Shown piece after piece: positions 8,407-16,797 of a stretch of 64,000 bases of DNA; position 1 is the first letter of the stretch, and every line of letters starts with the position of its first letter. The DNA is from Acidobacteriota bacterium (GTDB lineage: Bacteria > Acidobacteriota > Vicinamibacteria > Marinacidobacterales > Marinacidobacteraceae), in contig JAJDVI010000085.1 in the NCBI GenBank assembly GCA_022826195.1, forward strand, positions 1 through 64,000, given 5' to 3'. The notes beneath the pieces are model-generated. The model saw nothing but the letters and a program-made list of their open reading frames with translations. It ran no database searches and was not told where the DNA came from. A program made the translations under genes and the position numbers.

Positions 8407-9897
8407 GTGACCGACCCTTTCGAGACCGTCATCGGGCTTGAGGTACACGTCCAGCTCGATACCCGCACGAAGCTCTTCTGCGGTTGCCGGAACGAGTTCG
8501 GCTCACCCCCGAACACGCACCTCTGTCCGGTGTGCTACGGCCTCCCCGGAGCGCTTCCGGTGCCCAACCGGAGAGCGGTGGAACTCGCGGTGCTCGCGGG
8601 ACTCGCCCTCGACTGCGAAGTCAACGAGGAGTCGGTCTTCGAGCGGAAGCACTACTTCTATCCGGACCTCCCCAAGGGCTACCAGATCACCCAGTACGAG
8701 TTTCCGCTGGCGGAGGCGGGGTCCGTCCGGGTCCGGCTGGAGGCGGGGCCCGACGGTGAGCCGGTGGACCGCGCGGTCGGCATCAACCGGATCCAGATCG
8801 AGGAGGACGCCGGCAAGCTGGTTCACGACGGGTTCCCGGGATCGGACCGGCGGAGCGGGGTGGACTTCAACCGCGCCGGCGTGCCGCTCATCGAGATCGT
8901 GAGCGACCCGGACATGCGCTCGGCGGCCGAGGCGGTCGCCTACGCCCGCGAGCTGAGGAGCCGGATCCTCTACTGCGGGGTGTCCGATGCGGACATGGAG
9001 AAGGGCAACCTGCGCATGGACGGCAACGTCTCGGTCCGGCGGCGAGGCGACCTCGACTACGGGGTCAAGGTCGAGCTGAAGAACCTGAACTCGTTCCGGT
9101 TCCTTCAGCGCGCGCTCGAATACGAGGAGCGGCGCCAGCGCGAAGTCCTCGGCGCCGGGGGGAAGGTCGTTCAGGAAACCCGCCTCTACGACGAGGCGCG
9201 TGGAGTGACCGAGCCGATGCGGAGCAAGGAGGAAGCCGAGGACTACCGCTACTTCCCGGACCCGGACCTTCCCCCGCTCCGGCTTCCGGAAGGACTGCTC
9301 GACGCGGCGCGGCGCGGGCTTCCGGAGTTCCCGGCCGCCCGCGCGGCGCGCTACCGGAGCGGGCACGGCATCGCCGCCGACCAGGCCGGCCGGATTGCCG
9401 CGCGCCGCGACCTGGCGGACTACTACGAGGCGACGGTGGCCGCGGCGACGGACGCCGGTTCTCCGGTCGTCGAGGCCGCCGCCGCGGCGGCGGGCTGGAT
9501 CACCACCGAGGTCGTGTCCCGGGAAAAGCAGGACGGCCGGCTCGCGGCGCCTCCGGAGCGGCTCGGCGAGCTGGTCCATCTCCTGGCCGCGAAGGAGCTG
9601 CCGCGAAACGCCGCGCGGGAGGTCTTCCAGGCGATGTGCGACACCGGACGCACCGCGCGCGAGCTCATGGCGGAACTCGGATTCGCCGACCTGGCGGGGG
9701 GCTCCCGGCTGGACGAGATCGCCGCCCGGCTCGTCGCCGCCCACCCGGCGGACCGGGACGCCTACCGGGCGGGCAAGAAGAAGGTGATCGGCTTTTTCGT
9801 GGGACAGTTGATGCGCGAGCTCCGCGGCAAGGCGGATGCCCGCGAGGCCCGGGCCGCGCTCGAGAGGGCGCTCGACCGCGGCCCCGGAGAGTCCTGA
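8407..9897 (+). CDS. gatB: Asp-tRNA(Asn)/Glu-tRNA(Gln) amidotransferase subunit B
   Basis: GatB (496 residues, GTG start) binds mischarged tRNA and phosphorylates the acyl group before ammonia transfer from GatA. The hallmark N-terminus is GLEVHVQLDTRTKLFCGC, with zinc ligands C-x-C and C-x2-C (HLCPVCYGLPGALP). Conserved blocks FYPDLPKGYQITQYE and the C-terminal YqeY-like tail (KKKVIGFFVGQLMRE) are intact. Neither gatA nor gatC is in the window, so the amidotransferase genes are split up in this genome. Presence of GatB implies indirect Asn-tRNA or Gln-tRNA synthesis. Confidence 0.95.
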   Translation: MTDPFETVIGLEVHVQLDTRTKLFCGCRNEFGSPPNTHLCPVCYGLPGALPVPNRRAVELAVLAGLALDCEVNEESVFERKHYFYPDLPKGYQITQYEFPLAEAGSVRVRLEAGPDGEPVDRAVGINRIQIEEDAGKLVHDGFPGSDRRSGVDFNRAGVPLIEIVSDPDMRSAAEAVAYARELRSRILYCGVSDADMEKGNLRMDGNVSVRRRGDLDYGVKVELKNLNSFRFLQRALEYEERRQREVLGAGGKVVQETRLYDEARGVTEPMRSKEEAEDYRYFPDPDLPPLRLPEGLLDAARRGLPEFPAARAARYRSGHGIAADQAGRIAARRDLADYYEATVAAATDAGSPVVEAAAAAAGWITTEVVSREKQDGRLAAPPERLGELVHLLAAKELPRNAAREVFQAMCDTGRTARELMAELGFADLAGGSRLDEIAARLVAAHPADRDAYRAGKKKVIGFFVGQLMRELRGKADAREARAALERALDRGPGES

Positions 9898-9920
9898 TCG
9901 CTCCGCCCGACAGCGTCCGC

Positions 9921-10553
9921 GTGGTGGCCGTCGCCGGGTGGACGTGCACCGGGAAGACCCGTTTCGCCCGGGCGCTGGCGGCGCGGTTTCCCGCCTGGCA
10001 GGCGGTCGTGCTGTCGCAGGACGACTACTACCGGGACACCTCCCACCTGCCCCGCAGCGAGCGCACGGCCGTCAACTACGACGAGCCGGAGTCGTACGAC
10101 CTCGACCGCTTCGCCGAGCACCTCGAGGCGCTCCGCGCCGGTGGCTCCGTTCCGCGCTTCGCCTACGACTTCCGGACCGGCGCGCGCCGGGTGGCCGGAT
10201 CGCTCGGTCCGACGCGGCTGGTGGTCGCGGAGGGTGTCCTCGCCCTCTGGGAGGCGCGGGTCCGGGAGGCGGCGAACCTCCGCATCCTGCTGGAGGGCGG
10301 CCTCGACGTGCTTCTCCGCCGGCGCATCGAACGGGACGGCGCGGAACGCGCCTATTCGCCGGCCGAGGTCCGGGAACGGTTCGAGAACATGGTGATCCCG
10401 GCGCAGCGGCGCTACCTCGGTGGCGCCGCGGACGCCGCCGACCTGATCTTCCCCGCGGACTGGGGCGATGAATGCGTGGACCGGGCCGCGGCTTGCGTGA
10501 CGGGGGATACTTCCGGCCTTCACTCCGCCCCAACCAAAGGAACACGTCCGTGA
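9921..10553 (+). CDS. Uridine kinase-like P-loop nucleoside kinase
   Basis: The protein (about 211 residues) opens almost at its Walker A motif, GWTCTGKT. It continues with VVLSQDDYYRDTSHLP, a typical uridine kinase/phosphoribulokinase segment, then NYDEPESYDLDRF and a lid region with RRRIERDG. The open frame extends far upstream inside gatB, but homology begins only here. GTG 9921 (or 9924) is the best start, though there is no clear ribosome-binding site, and a start a few codons earlier at the gatB stop is possible. The stop overlaps the GTG of mqnD. The exact substrate (uridine, nicotinamide riboside or other) cannot be told. Confidence 0.75.
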   Translation: MVAVAGWTCTGKTRFARALAARFPAWQAVVLSQDDYYRDTSHLPRSERTAVNYDEPESYDLDRFAEHLEALRAGGSVPRFAYDFRTGARRVAGSLGPTRLVVAEGVLALWEARVREAANLRILLEGGLDVLLRRRIERDGAERAYSPAEVRERFENMVIPAQRRYLGGAADAADLIFPADWGDECVDRAAACVTGDTSGLHSAPTKGTRP

Positions 10554-11389
10554 CCCCTCCTCCGATCCTGCGGGTCGGGCACAGCCCCGACCCGGACGAC
10601 GCCTTCATGTTCTGCGCCCTCGCGAAGGGCGCGGTGCGCATCCGCGACTACCAGGTCGAGCATGTCCTCGAGGACATCGAGAGCCTGAACGACCGGGCGC
10701 TCGCCGGAGAGCTGCCGGTCACCGCGATCTCCGCCCACGCCTACCTCTCGGTGGCGGACCGCTACTGGATCATGGCCACCGGGGCCAGCATGGGAGAGGG
10801 CTACGGGCCGGTGGTGGTGAGCAAGAACGCGGGAAGGCTCGAGGACCTCGAAGGACGCCGGGTAGCCATCCCCGGCCCGCGGACCACGGCGGCGCTGCTG
10901 GCCCGCTGTTACATCGGGGAGTTCGAGCCCGTCATCGTGCCCTTCGACCAGATCTTCGAAACGGTCGAAGCGGGCCGAGCCGAGGCCGGCGTCGTCATCC
11001 ACGAGGGACAGCTCACCTACGCGGCGCGCGGGTTCCACCTGCTCTCGGACTTCGGGGTTCGCTTCGAGGACGAGCACGGACTCCCGCTCCCGCTCGGGCT
11101 CGACGTGGTCCGCCGCGATCTCGGAAGGGACCTGGCGATCGAGGTGAACCGGGCGATGCGGGCCAGCATCGACTGGGCCTACGCCAACGAGGACGAGGCG
11201 CTCGACTACGCGCTGCTCTTCGGTCGCGGCCTCGAGCGCGAGCTGGGGCGGAAGTTCGTCAAGATGTACGTCTCGACGCTCACCCGCGACATGGGCGACT
11301 CCGGGGAGGCCGCGCTCCGGGTGCTCTTCTCCATGGCCGAGCGCGCCGGGGTGGTTCCCGAAGCCCCCGATTTCGAACTGATCCGCTGA
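10550..11389 (+). CDS. mqnD: 1,4-dihydroxy-6-naphthoate synthase (MqnD-type)
   Basis: This 279-residue periplasmic-binding-protein-like enzyme carries the family signature HSPDPDDAFMFCAL near its N-terminus, plus conserved TAISAHAYLSV and GMGEGYGPVVVS-like segments (seen here as GASMGEGYGPVVVS). MqnD converts cyclic dehypoxanthine futalosine to dihydroxynaphthoate in menaquinone synthesis. GTG 10550 was chosen because AAAGGA lies just upstream and it overlaps the kinase stop (GTGA). No other mqn genes are in the window. MqnA is the close alternative, but the DPDDAFM signature favours MqnD. Confidence 0.85.
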   Translation: MTPPPILRVGHSPDPDDAFMFCALAKGAVRIRDYQVEHVLEDIESLNDRALAGELPVTAISAHAYLSVADRYWIMATGASMGEGYGPVVVSKNAGRLEDLEGRRVAIPGPRTTAALLARCYIGEFEPVIVPFDQIFETVEAGRAEAGVVIHEGQLTYAARGFHLLSDFGVRFEDEHGLPLPLGLDVVRRDLGRDLAIEVNRAMRASIDWAYANEDEALDYALLFGRGLERELGRKFVKMYVSTLTRDMGDSGEAALRVLFSMAERAGVVPEAPDFELIR

Positions 11390-11418
11390 CGGTCGCGCTC
11401 CGATTACGCTACGGCGTC

Positions 11419-12375
11419 ATGGATAGGGTCTTCGTCACGCACCGCCTGGCGGTCCGCATCTGCGCCGCCGCCGTGGCCATCGCGGTCTCCTGGGCCGCGG
11501 CCCCCGAAGCGTCTGCCGAGGAAGAGCGCTCCGGCTTCTACCTGCGGGGGGACCTGGGGGCGAATCTCGCGTCCGGCGTCGTGCTCCTCGGAAAGAGCAA
11601 CGACCGGGCGAGCCGGTGCGACGAGTTCATCAACCCGCGCTACGCCGAGATCCCCGGCTGTACGGACCCGGACCGCGGCTCGGCGGCGGGCTGGCAGACG
11701 GCCTTCGATCCGGCCTACGGGACCCTCGCCGGCCTCGCGGTCGGCCACCGGGTCTCGGACTGGTTCCGGATGGAGGTGGAGACCTTCCACCGGGAGTCGG
11801 AGTACGACCAGACGTCCCCGGTGGCGAGCGCTACCGGGGACACCGCCGGCAAGCTGGAGGGCGAGATCGTGCGCGCCGAGGACCGGATCGGCAGCGTCTC
11901 CTCGCGCAACGTCTTCGTGAACCTGGTCTTCGACCTGCCGCTGGACGGCGCGCTGAAGCCGTTCGCCGGGCTGGGGGTGGGAGTCTCCTGGACGGAGCTG
12001 GACTACGGCGACCTGTGGGTGCGCAACGCGGACCCGGCGAAGATCGCGACCGCGTCGGGTCTGCCCAACGAGGAGGAAGTCCGGAGGAATCTCGCCGGCA
12101 CGACCTCCAGCAAGCAGGGCGAGCTGAGCGACCGGCTCACGGCGTTCCAGGCCCTCGCCGGGGTGGATTGGGAGGTCAACGAAACCGCCTCCCTGGGAGT
12201 TCAGGCGCGCTATGTCCGTTCGGACCCCTTCGAGGACCGGACCTAGTGGGAACGCCTCCGCAGCCACGCCTCGCAGCTCCGTCTCGACGGCAGCGAGCCG
12301 GTGACCTTCCGCATCCGGACCGGGGAGAGCGTCGCTTACGCCGCGCTCAGCGCCTTCCTCAAGCTCCGGTTCTGA
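11419..12375 (+). pseudogene. Outer membrane beta-barrel protein interrupted by an in-frame amber codon
   Basis: The first frame (11419-12246, 275 codons) encodes a signal peptide (AAAVAIAVSWAAAPEASA), then an OmpA-like or OmpW-like barrel with alternating hydrophobic strands and the motif FAGLGVGVSWTELDYG. It stops at TAG 12244-12246 inside what should be the last strands. The same frame continues without further stop for 42 codons to TGA 12373 and ends LSAFLKLRF, the aromatic C-terminus required for BAM-mediated insertion. A full product would have 317 amino acids plus the amber position. The likely explanations are a recent nonsense mutation, a sequencing error or readthrough. The function of the barrel is unknown. 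Confidence 0.75.
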
Positions 12376-12471
12376 GCGAACAGGCGTCGCGCCGCCGGCG
12401 CGAGGCGGATTTGCAGGGCGAGGCCCGGAGCCACAACATTGTCCTGGCCGGTTCCGCGGGCCGGCGTCGCT

Positions 12472-13605
12472 ATGCGGGAAGTTCTGATCGTGCTGCTTGC
12501 AGCGGGTTCCGTCACGGCTGCCGCGGCGGAAGATCCCTTCCGGCTCCTGGCGCTCGCGACCCGCTATGAGATCGGCGACGGGAACGAGATCCGGATCGTC
12601 TCCGACCGCATCATCCAGGGCGCCGGGGTCGAGGAGTACCGGTTCTCCCTCTCGCCGGCGAGCGCCGGCGCCGAGGCCGCCGCGGTGGATCGAGCCTCAG
12701 GCTCCGCGCTTTCGTCCACCGTGGTTGGTGACGGACTCCTGATTTCCCTGGGACGGAGGCTGGGAGCGCGGGCCGAGCGCCGGTTGCGGATCGAGGAGAC
12801 CGCCGATCGGTCCCGCTACGTGCGGCCCCGGGGCGAAGGCCTGGTCTTCGAGCACGCGGTGCCCCCTGGCCGGATCACGGTGCTGCTGCCTCCGGGCGCC
12901 GTCCTCGGGAGCTCGAACGTCCCCGTCCAGACCGGCATCCAGGACGGACGGCTCAAGCTGGGAATCCTCCATCCCGGCGCGGAGCCGCTTCCCGTCCGGC
13001 TCGAAATCGAACCGGGCGACCCGGGCGAAACGCGCGTCAGCGAGGGGGACTTCCGCGCCGAAGACGAGCGGAACATCGTCTACTGGCTGGAGGACGCAGC
13101 GGAGAACCGGCTGCGCCTGGCTCTCGAACTGCTGCTCGATGCCCCGGGTCAGGCGCACGTGTTCTCGGTCTTGCTGCCGACCGATCGGATCCTCGATCCG
13201 GTGACCCTGGACGTGGACCGCGGGGTGGAACTCCCGACCCGGATCGTCTCCGCCGACGAGGCCGCCGCGATTCCATATGCCCCGACGCCCCTTCCCGACG
13301 ACGCCAGGGTGCTGGTGGCCGATCTCGGTTACGCCGTTCCCGAAGGCGGCAACGCCCGGGTCCGGCTCTACCAGACCGCCATCAATCCCGGCTACGAGTT
13401 GCTTCCGGACGGGGATCTCCGGCTCCTGCGTTTTCTCGCCCGTCCCCGCACCCGGATCGTGCTGCCCGCCGCCTGGGATCTGACCTCGCTCGACCAGCCG
13501 GCCCTGCCAAGCCGTGATGGAGCCGGTCGGCTCGTCCTCGATTTCGTGCACGCCGGCGGCGACCGTCCCTCCCTCACCCTGACGGCGCGAAGACGACTCG
13601 AGTAG
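12472..13605 (+). CDS. Secreted protein of unknown function
   Basis: The protein (377 residues) has a signal peptide, MREVLIVLLAAGSVTAAAAE. ATG 12472 is preferred over the upstream TTG at 12439 because it starts directly at the hydrophobic signal. The rest is beta-rich and acidic with no motif I recognise; there are no cysteines of note and no membrane helices. It lies 96 bp after the amber-broken outer membrane protein and in the same direction, so the two may form an envelope-related unit. No function is proposed. Confidence 0.7.
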   Translation: MREVLIVLLAAGSVTAAAAEDPFRLLALATRYEIGDGNEIRIVSDRIIQGAGVEEYRFSLSPASAGAEAAAVDRASGSALSSTVVGDGLLISLGRRLGARAERRLRIEETADRSRYVRPRGEGLVFEHAVPPGRITVLLPPGAVLGSSNVPVQTGIQDGRLKLGILHPGAEPLPVRLEIEPGDPGETRVSEGDFRAEDERNIVYWLEDAAENRLRLALELLLDAPGQAHVFSVLLPTDRILDPVTLDVDRGVELPTRIVSADEAAAIPYAPTPLPDDARVLVADLGYAVPEGGNARVRLYQTAINPGYELLPDGDLRLLRFLARPRTRIVLPAAWDLTSLDQPALPSRDGAGRLVLDFVHAGGDRPSLTLTARRRLE

Positions 13606-13664
13606 AGCTGGCGCCGGCGACGGCTGGGGGCCTGATCGCCGCGGAGCCCCACTAAGCTCCCCCG

Positions 13665-14645
13665 ATGCTCCACCGGGCCCTGCGGATCGGGACTTTCGCG
13701 TTCCCGGTCTGGGTTCTCCTCGCGAGCCTCCTTGCGCTCTGGCGGCCGGAGATCTTCACCTGGTTCAGCGGCGGCCTGATCACCGTCGGGCTGGGGCTCA
13801 TCATGCTGGGCATGGGGCTGACCCTGGAGGTGGACGACTTCCGGCGCGTCCTGCGGCGGCCAGCGCCCATCGGGCTGGGCGTGGTGCTCCAGTACGTCGT
13901 CATGCCCCTGATGGGCTGGACGGTGGCCTGGGCGCTCGACCTGCCGCGGGAGTTCGCGGTCGGGCTCATCCTCGTATCCTGTTGCCCCGGCGGGGTGGCC
14001 TCGAACGTCATCTCCTACCTGGCGCTTGCCGATGTCCCGCTCTCGGTCTCGATGACCGCGGTTTCGACGGGCTTTTCCGTGCTGATGACGCCGGCGCTCA
14101 CCGCGATGCTGGCGAGCAGCCGCATCGACGTCCCGGCGGCCGGCCTGCTGCTCAGCACCGTGCAGGTGGTGATCCTGCCCGTGGCGGCCGGCCTCGTCCT
14201 GAGGCGCTACGCCAAGGGTCTCACCCGCGCGGTCCTCCCCTACGGCCCCTTCACGTCCGTGGTGCTCATCACCCTGATCGTGGCGTCGATCATCGGCTCG
14301 AGCCGGGCGATCATCCTCGAATCGGGCGATCTGCTGGTCGTTGCCGTGTTCGCGCTCCACGCCGGGGGCTTTTTCTTCGGCTACACCCTCACCCGGCTCG
14401 TTTCGCGCCGCATCCCGACCGCGCGAACCGTCTCCATCGAGGTCGGCATGCAGAACTCCGGCCTCGGGACGGTTCTCGCGCAGCAGAACTTCACGAGCCC
14501 GCTGGTCGCGGTTCCGAGCGCCATCTCGAGCCTCTTCCACTCGCTCATCGGCAGCGTGGTGGCGGGCGTCTGGCGGGCCAACGCGGTCCGTCAGGCGCCG
14601 CGCGGGGCGGACGCGGGGGCGCGTCCGGGGGTTTCGGTCCCGTAG
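13665..14645 (+). CDS. Bile acid:sodium symporter family (BASS) transporter
   Basis: The 326-residue, roughly ten-helix inner membrane protein has BASS hallmarks: TVGLGLIMLGMGLTLEVDDF early, the crossover SCCPGGVASNVISYLA near residue 106, and VSIEVGMQNSGLGTVLA near residue 262, which hold the two sodium sites. Substrates of bacterial members include organic anions, pantoate and pyruvate-like acids. The neighbour 12 bp downstream is coaX, and some BASS proteins move pantoate or pantothenate precursors, so a link to CoA synthesis is possible but unproven. Confidence 0.88.
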   Translation: MLHRALRIGTFAFPVWVLLASLLALWRPEIFTWFSGGLITVGLGLIMLGMGLTLEVDDFRRVLRRPAPIGLGVVLQYVVMPLMGWTVAWALDLPREFAVGLILVSCCPGGVASNVISYLALADVPLSVSMTAVSTGFSVLMTPALTAMLASSRIDVPAAGLLLSTVQVVILPVAAGLVLRRYAKGLTRAVLPYGPFTSVVLITLIVASIIGSSRAIILESGDLLVVAVFALHAGGFFFGYTLTRLVSRRIPTARTVSIEVGMQNSGLGTVLAQQNFTSPLVAVPSAISSLFHSLIGSVVAGVWRANAVRQAPRGADAGARPGVSVP

Positions 14646-14657
14646 GATTCGGGGGAA

Positions 14658-15434
14658 ATGCTCCTCGTCTTCGACGTCGGCAACACCAAGACCGCCATCG
14701 GCCTTCACGACGGCGACGCCTGGGTGCGGGACTGGCGGATCTCCACCCAGGCCGAGCGCCTGGCGGACGAAACGGCCGCCTTGCTGGACAGCCTGCTTGC
14801 CGGGGCAGGCGTCTCGCGGCAGGACATCGACGGGCTGGCGGCGGCCAGCGTGGTCCCTTCGGCGACCGAGATCCTCCGGAACCTTGCGGAGCGCCACTTC
14901 GGGAGCCCGCTCTTCGTGCTGAACCACAAGACCGCCCGCGGGATCCGTCTCGCCGTGGACACTCCCGAGGAGACCGGCCCCGACCGCATCGCCAACACGG
15001 TGGCGGTCCATCATCTCTACGGGGTGGATGCCATCGTTCTGGATGCCGGAACGGCGCTCACGTTCGATGTGATCTCCCGGGAAGGGGAATACGGGGGGGG
15101 AGCCATCGCCCCCGGGCTCGGAGTCTCCGCCGAAGCGCTGGTGCGCCGGACGGCGCGGCTGCCCCGCGTCGAGCTGCGGCCGCCGAAGCGGGTGGTCGGG
15201 ACGCACACGGTCGCGGCCATGCAGTCCGGTCTGGTCCACGGCTGGACCGGCATGGTGCGGGAGATGGTGCGGCTGCTGAAGGAGGAACTCGGCGGGAGCT
15301 ACACGGTCATCGCGACCGGCGGCCTGGCCCAGCAGGTGGCGGACTGGACCGGCGTGGTGGACCTGGTGGACGAGCGCCTGACGCTGGAAGGCGTCCGGAT
15401 CGTGGTGTCCCGGAGCGCCGCGTCTCCCGCATAG
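14658..15434 (+). CDS. coaX: Type III pantothenate kinase
   Basis: CoaX (258 residues) phosphorylates pantothenate, the first step of CoA synthesis. The ASKHA-fold motifs are present: N-terminal phosphate loop VFDVGNTKTAIGL, the pantothenate-binding GPDRIANTVAVHHL, and DAGTALTFDV. The family usually needs a monovalent cation and resists CoA feedback. It lies between the BASS transporter (12-bp gap) and the dehydratase (12-bp gap) in one probable operon. Confidence 0.95.
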   Translation: MLLVFDVGNTKTAIGLHDGDAWVRDWRISTQAERLADETAALLDSLLAGAGVSRQDIDGLAAASVVPSATEILRNLAERHFGSPLFVLNHKTARGIRLAVDTPEETGPDRIANTVAVHHLYGVDAIVLDAGTALTFDVISREGEYGGGAIAPGLGVSAEALVRRTARLPRVELRPPKRVVGTHTVAAMQSGLVHGWTGMVREMVRLLKEELGGSYTVIATGGLAQQVADWTGVVDLVDERLTLEGVRIVVSRSAASPA

Positions 15435-15446
15435 ACTCCCGCGCCC

Positions 15447-16427
15447 ATGATTCCGCTGACCGAAATCGAGGCGGCGCGCGCCCGGATTGCCCCCTACGCC
15501 GTCCGGACCCCGCTGGTGCGGCTGCCGGTCGAGGGCCCCGACGAGGTCTGGCTGAAGCTGGAGAACCTGCAGCCCTTCGCCTGCTTCAAGATCCGCGCCG
15601 CCGCCAACCTCTTCGGTTCGCTCAGCGACGCGGAACTCTCGCGCGGGGTCATGACCGCGAGCGCCGGGAACTGGGCCCAGGCGGCCGCGTTCATGGCGCG
15701 GGAGCGGGGCGTTCCCTGCACCGTCGTCGTCCCCGAGACCTCGCCGGAGAACAAGCGCCGGTCCATCGCCGCGCTCGGGGCGGAGATCGTGGTCCAGCCG
15801 TTCCCGGAGTGGTGGAAGGCGATCGTCACCCACACCCACCCGGGGCTCGACGCGCGCTTCGTCCACCCGGTCGAGGAAAGGGAGGTCATGGTGGGCAACG
15901 CCACCGCCGGCCTGGAGATCTTCGAGGACCTGCCGGACGTGGACGCCGTGCTGGTTCCGTTCGGGGGCGGCGGCCTGAGTTGCGGGATATCCAACGCCCT
16001 CCGCCTGAAAGGCTCCCGGGCCCGGGTTCACCCGGTCGAGGTCACCACCTCCGCCAAGGTCGCGGCCGCGGTCCGGCACGGATCACCCCAGTGGATCGAC
16101 ACCGAGCCCAGCTTCGTGGACGGGATCGGCGGAAACACGGTGCTGGATCCGATGTGGCCGCTCGTCCAGGAGTTCCTGGAAGAACCGCTCCTGGCCTCGC
16201 CCGACGAGATCGCCGAGGCGGTGCGCACCCTGGCGGCGCGAAGCCGGATCGTGGCCGAGGGCGCCGGCGCCAGCCCGGTGGCGGTGGCGCTTGCCGAGCG
16301 GGTGCCGCGGCGCCCGGGTGAGGAGGGGCGCAAGCTGCGCATCGTCTGCGTGGTCTCCGGCGGGAACATCGAGATGGACGTCTTCCGGCGCATCCTCGCC
16401 GGGGAGACCCCCACCTCGGCGCGCTGA
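15447..16427 (+). CDS. PLP-dependent threonine/serine dehydratase-like enzyme
   Basis: A 326-residue fold-type II PLP enzyme. The Schiff-base lysine is in CFKIRAA (residue about 49), the substrate loop is SAGNWAQAAA, and the phosphate-binding glycine loop is PFGGGGLSCG. The protein ends soon after SGGNIEM and has no ACT-like regulatory domain, so it is of the catabolic/serine racemase length class. Threonine ammonia-lyase, serine dehydratase or racemase activity are all possible. It follows coaX by 12 bp. Confidence 0.85.
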   Translation: MIPLTEIEAARARIAPYAVRTPLVRLPVEGPDEVWLKLENLQPFACFKIRAAANLFGSLSDAELSRGVMTASAGNWAQAAAFMARERGVPCTVVVPETSPENKRRSIAALGAEIVVQPFPEWWKAIVTHTHPGLDARFVHPVEEREVMVGNATAGLEIFEDLPDVDAVLVPFGGGGLSCGISNALRLKGSRARVHPVEVTTSAKVAAAVRHGSPQWIDTEPSFVDGIGGNTVLDPMWPLVQEFLEEPLLASPDEIAEAVRTLAARSRIVAEGAGASPVAVALAERVPRRPGEEGRKLRIVCVVSGGNIEMDVFRRILAGETPTSAR

Positions 16428-16460
16428 GCGGACGAACACCGGGATACGTATCCTGTCTTG

Positions 16461-16688
16461 ATGAGGATCACCGTGAGCGTGGAAGAAACGGTCCTACGGG
16501 CCGTGCGGAGCTATGCTGCCGCGCGTGGGTCTTCGGTTGACTCCCTCGTGCGCGAGTTTCTGGAAGGAATCGCGACTCAGGAGGACCGGACGCGCCGAGC
16601 GCGCAAGCGCATCCGCGAACTGAGCGCGCATTCCGCTGCCAGGATCGGCTCCCGCAGTTGGACGCGTGACGATCTCCTCGCGCGCTGA
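16461..16688 (+). CDS. Orphan ribbon-helix-helix antitoxin-like protein
   Basis: The small protein (75 residues) begins MRITVSVEETVLRAVRSYAA, a ribbon-helix-helix DNA-binding pattern like VapB/CopG antitoxins, with a charged C-terminal tail (RRARKRIRELSAHSAARIG). There is no toxin gene beside it: the next 109 bp are non-coding and the following gene is the convergent aconitase. It may be a remnant of a lost toxin-antitoxin pair or a stand-alone regulator. The ATG at 16461 is preferred to the TTG just before it. Confidence 0.6.
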   Translation: MRITVSVEETVLRAVRSYAAARGSSVDSLVREFLEGIATQEDRTRRARKRIRELSAHSAARIGSRSWTRDDLLAR

Positions 16689-16781
16689 AGGTGTCGTGGA
16701 CACGAGCGGCCAGGACTACGGTGGGGTCCGGGTGATGGATCCCTTTCTCAGTCGGTAGGCGGACTGCGCAAGCGCCCGGGG

Positions 16782-16797
16782 GGCGCCGTTTGGCGCC
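16782..16797 (-). terminator. Hairpin between convergent genes, abutting the aconitase stop
   Basis: GGCGCC at 16782-16787 and again at 16792-16797 form a strong hairpin with a 4-nt loop, directly after the aconitase TGA. There is no T-run, so it may protect the 3' end or aid Rho-dependent termination rather than act as a classic intrinsic terminator. Confidence 0.4.

Noticed and set aside
9636-9920. Longer N-terminus for the uridine kinase-like protein
   Set aside because: The extra residues overlap gatB in another frame and are arginine-rich; homology begins at the P-loop.
12244-12246. Pyrrolysine or programmed readthrough at the amber codon
   Set aside because: No supporting element was seen and nonsense mutation or sequence error is simpler; kept only as a possibility under the gene.
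13392-16079. 895-codon minus frame across BASS, coaX and dehydratase
   Set aside because: Three recognisable genes lie on the plus strand with 12-bp spacing; the minus frame is His/Asp/Arg-rich noise.
16461-16688. Complete third toxin-antitoxin pair
   Set aside because: Only an antitoxin-like protein is present; no toxin frame lies on either side.
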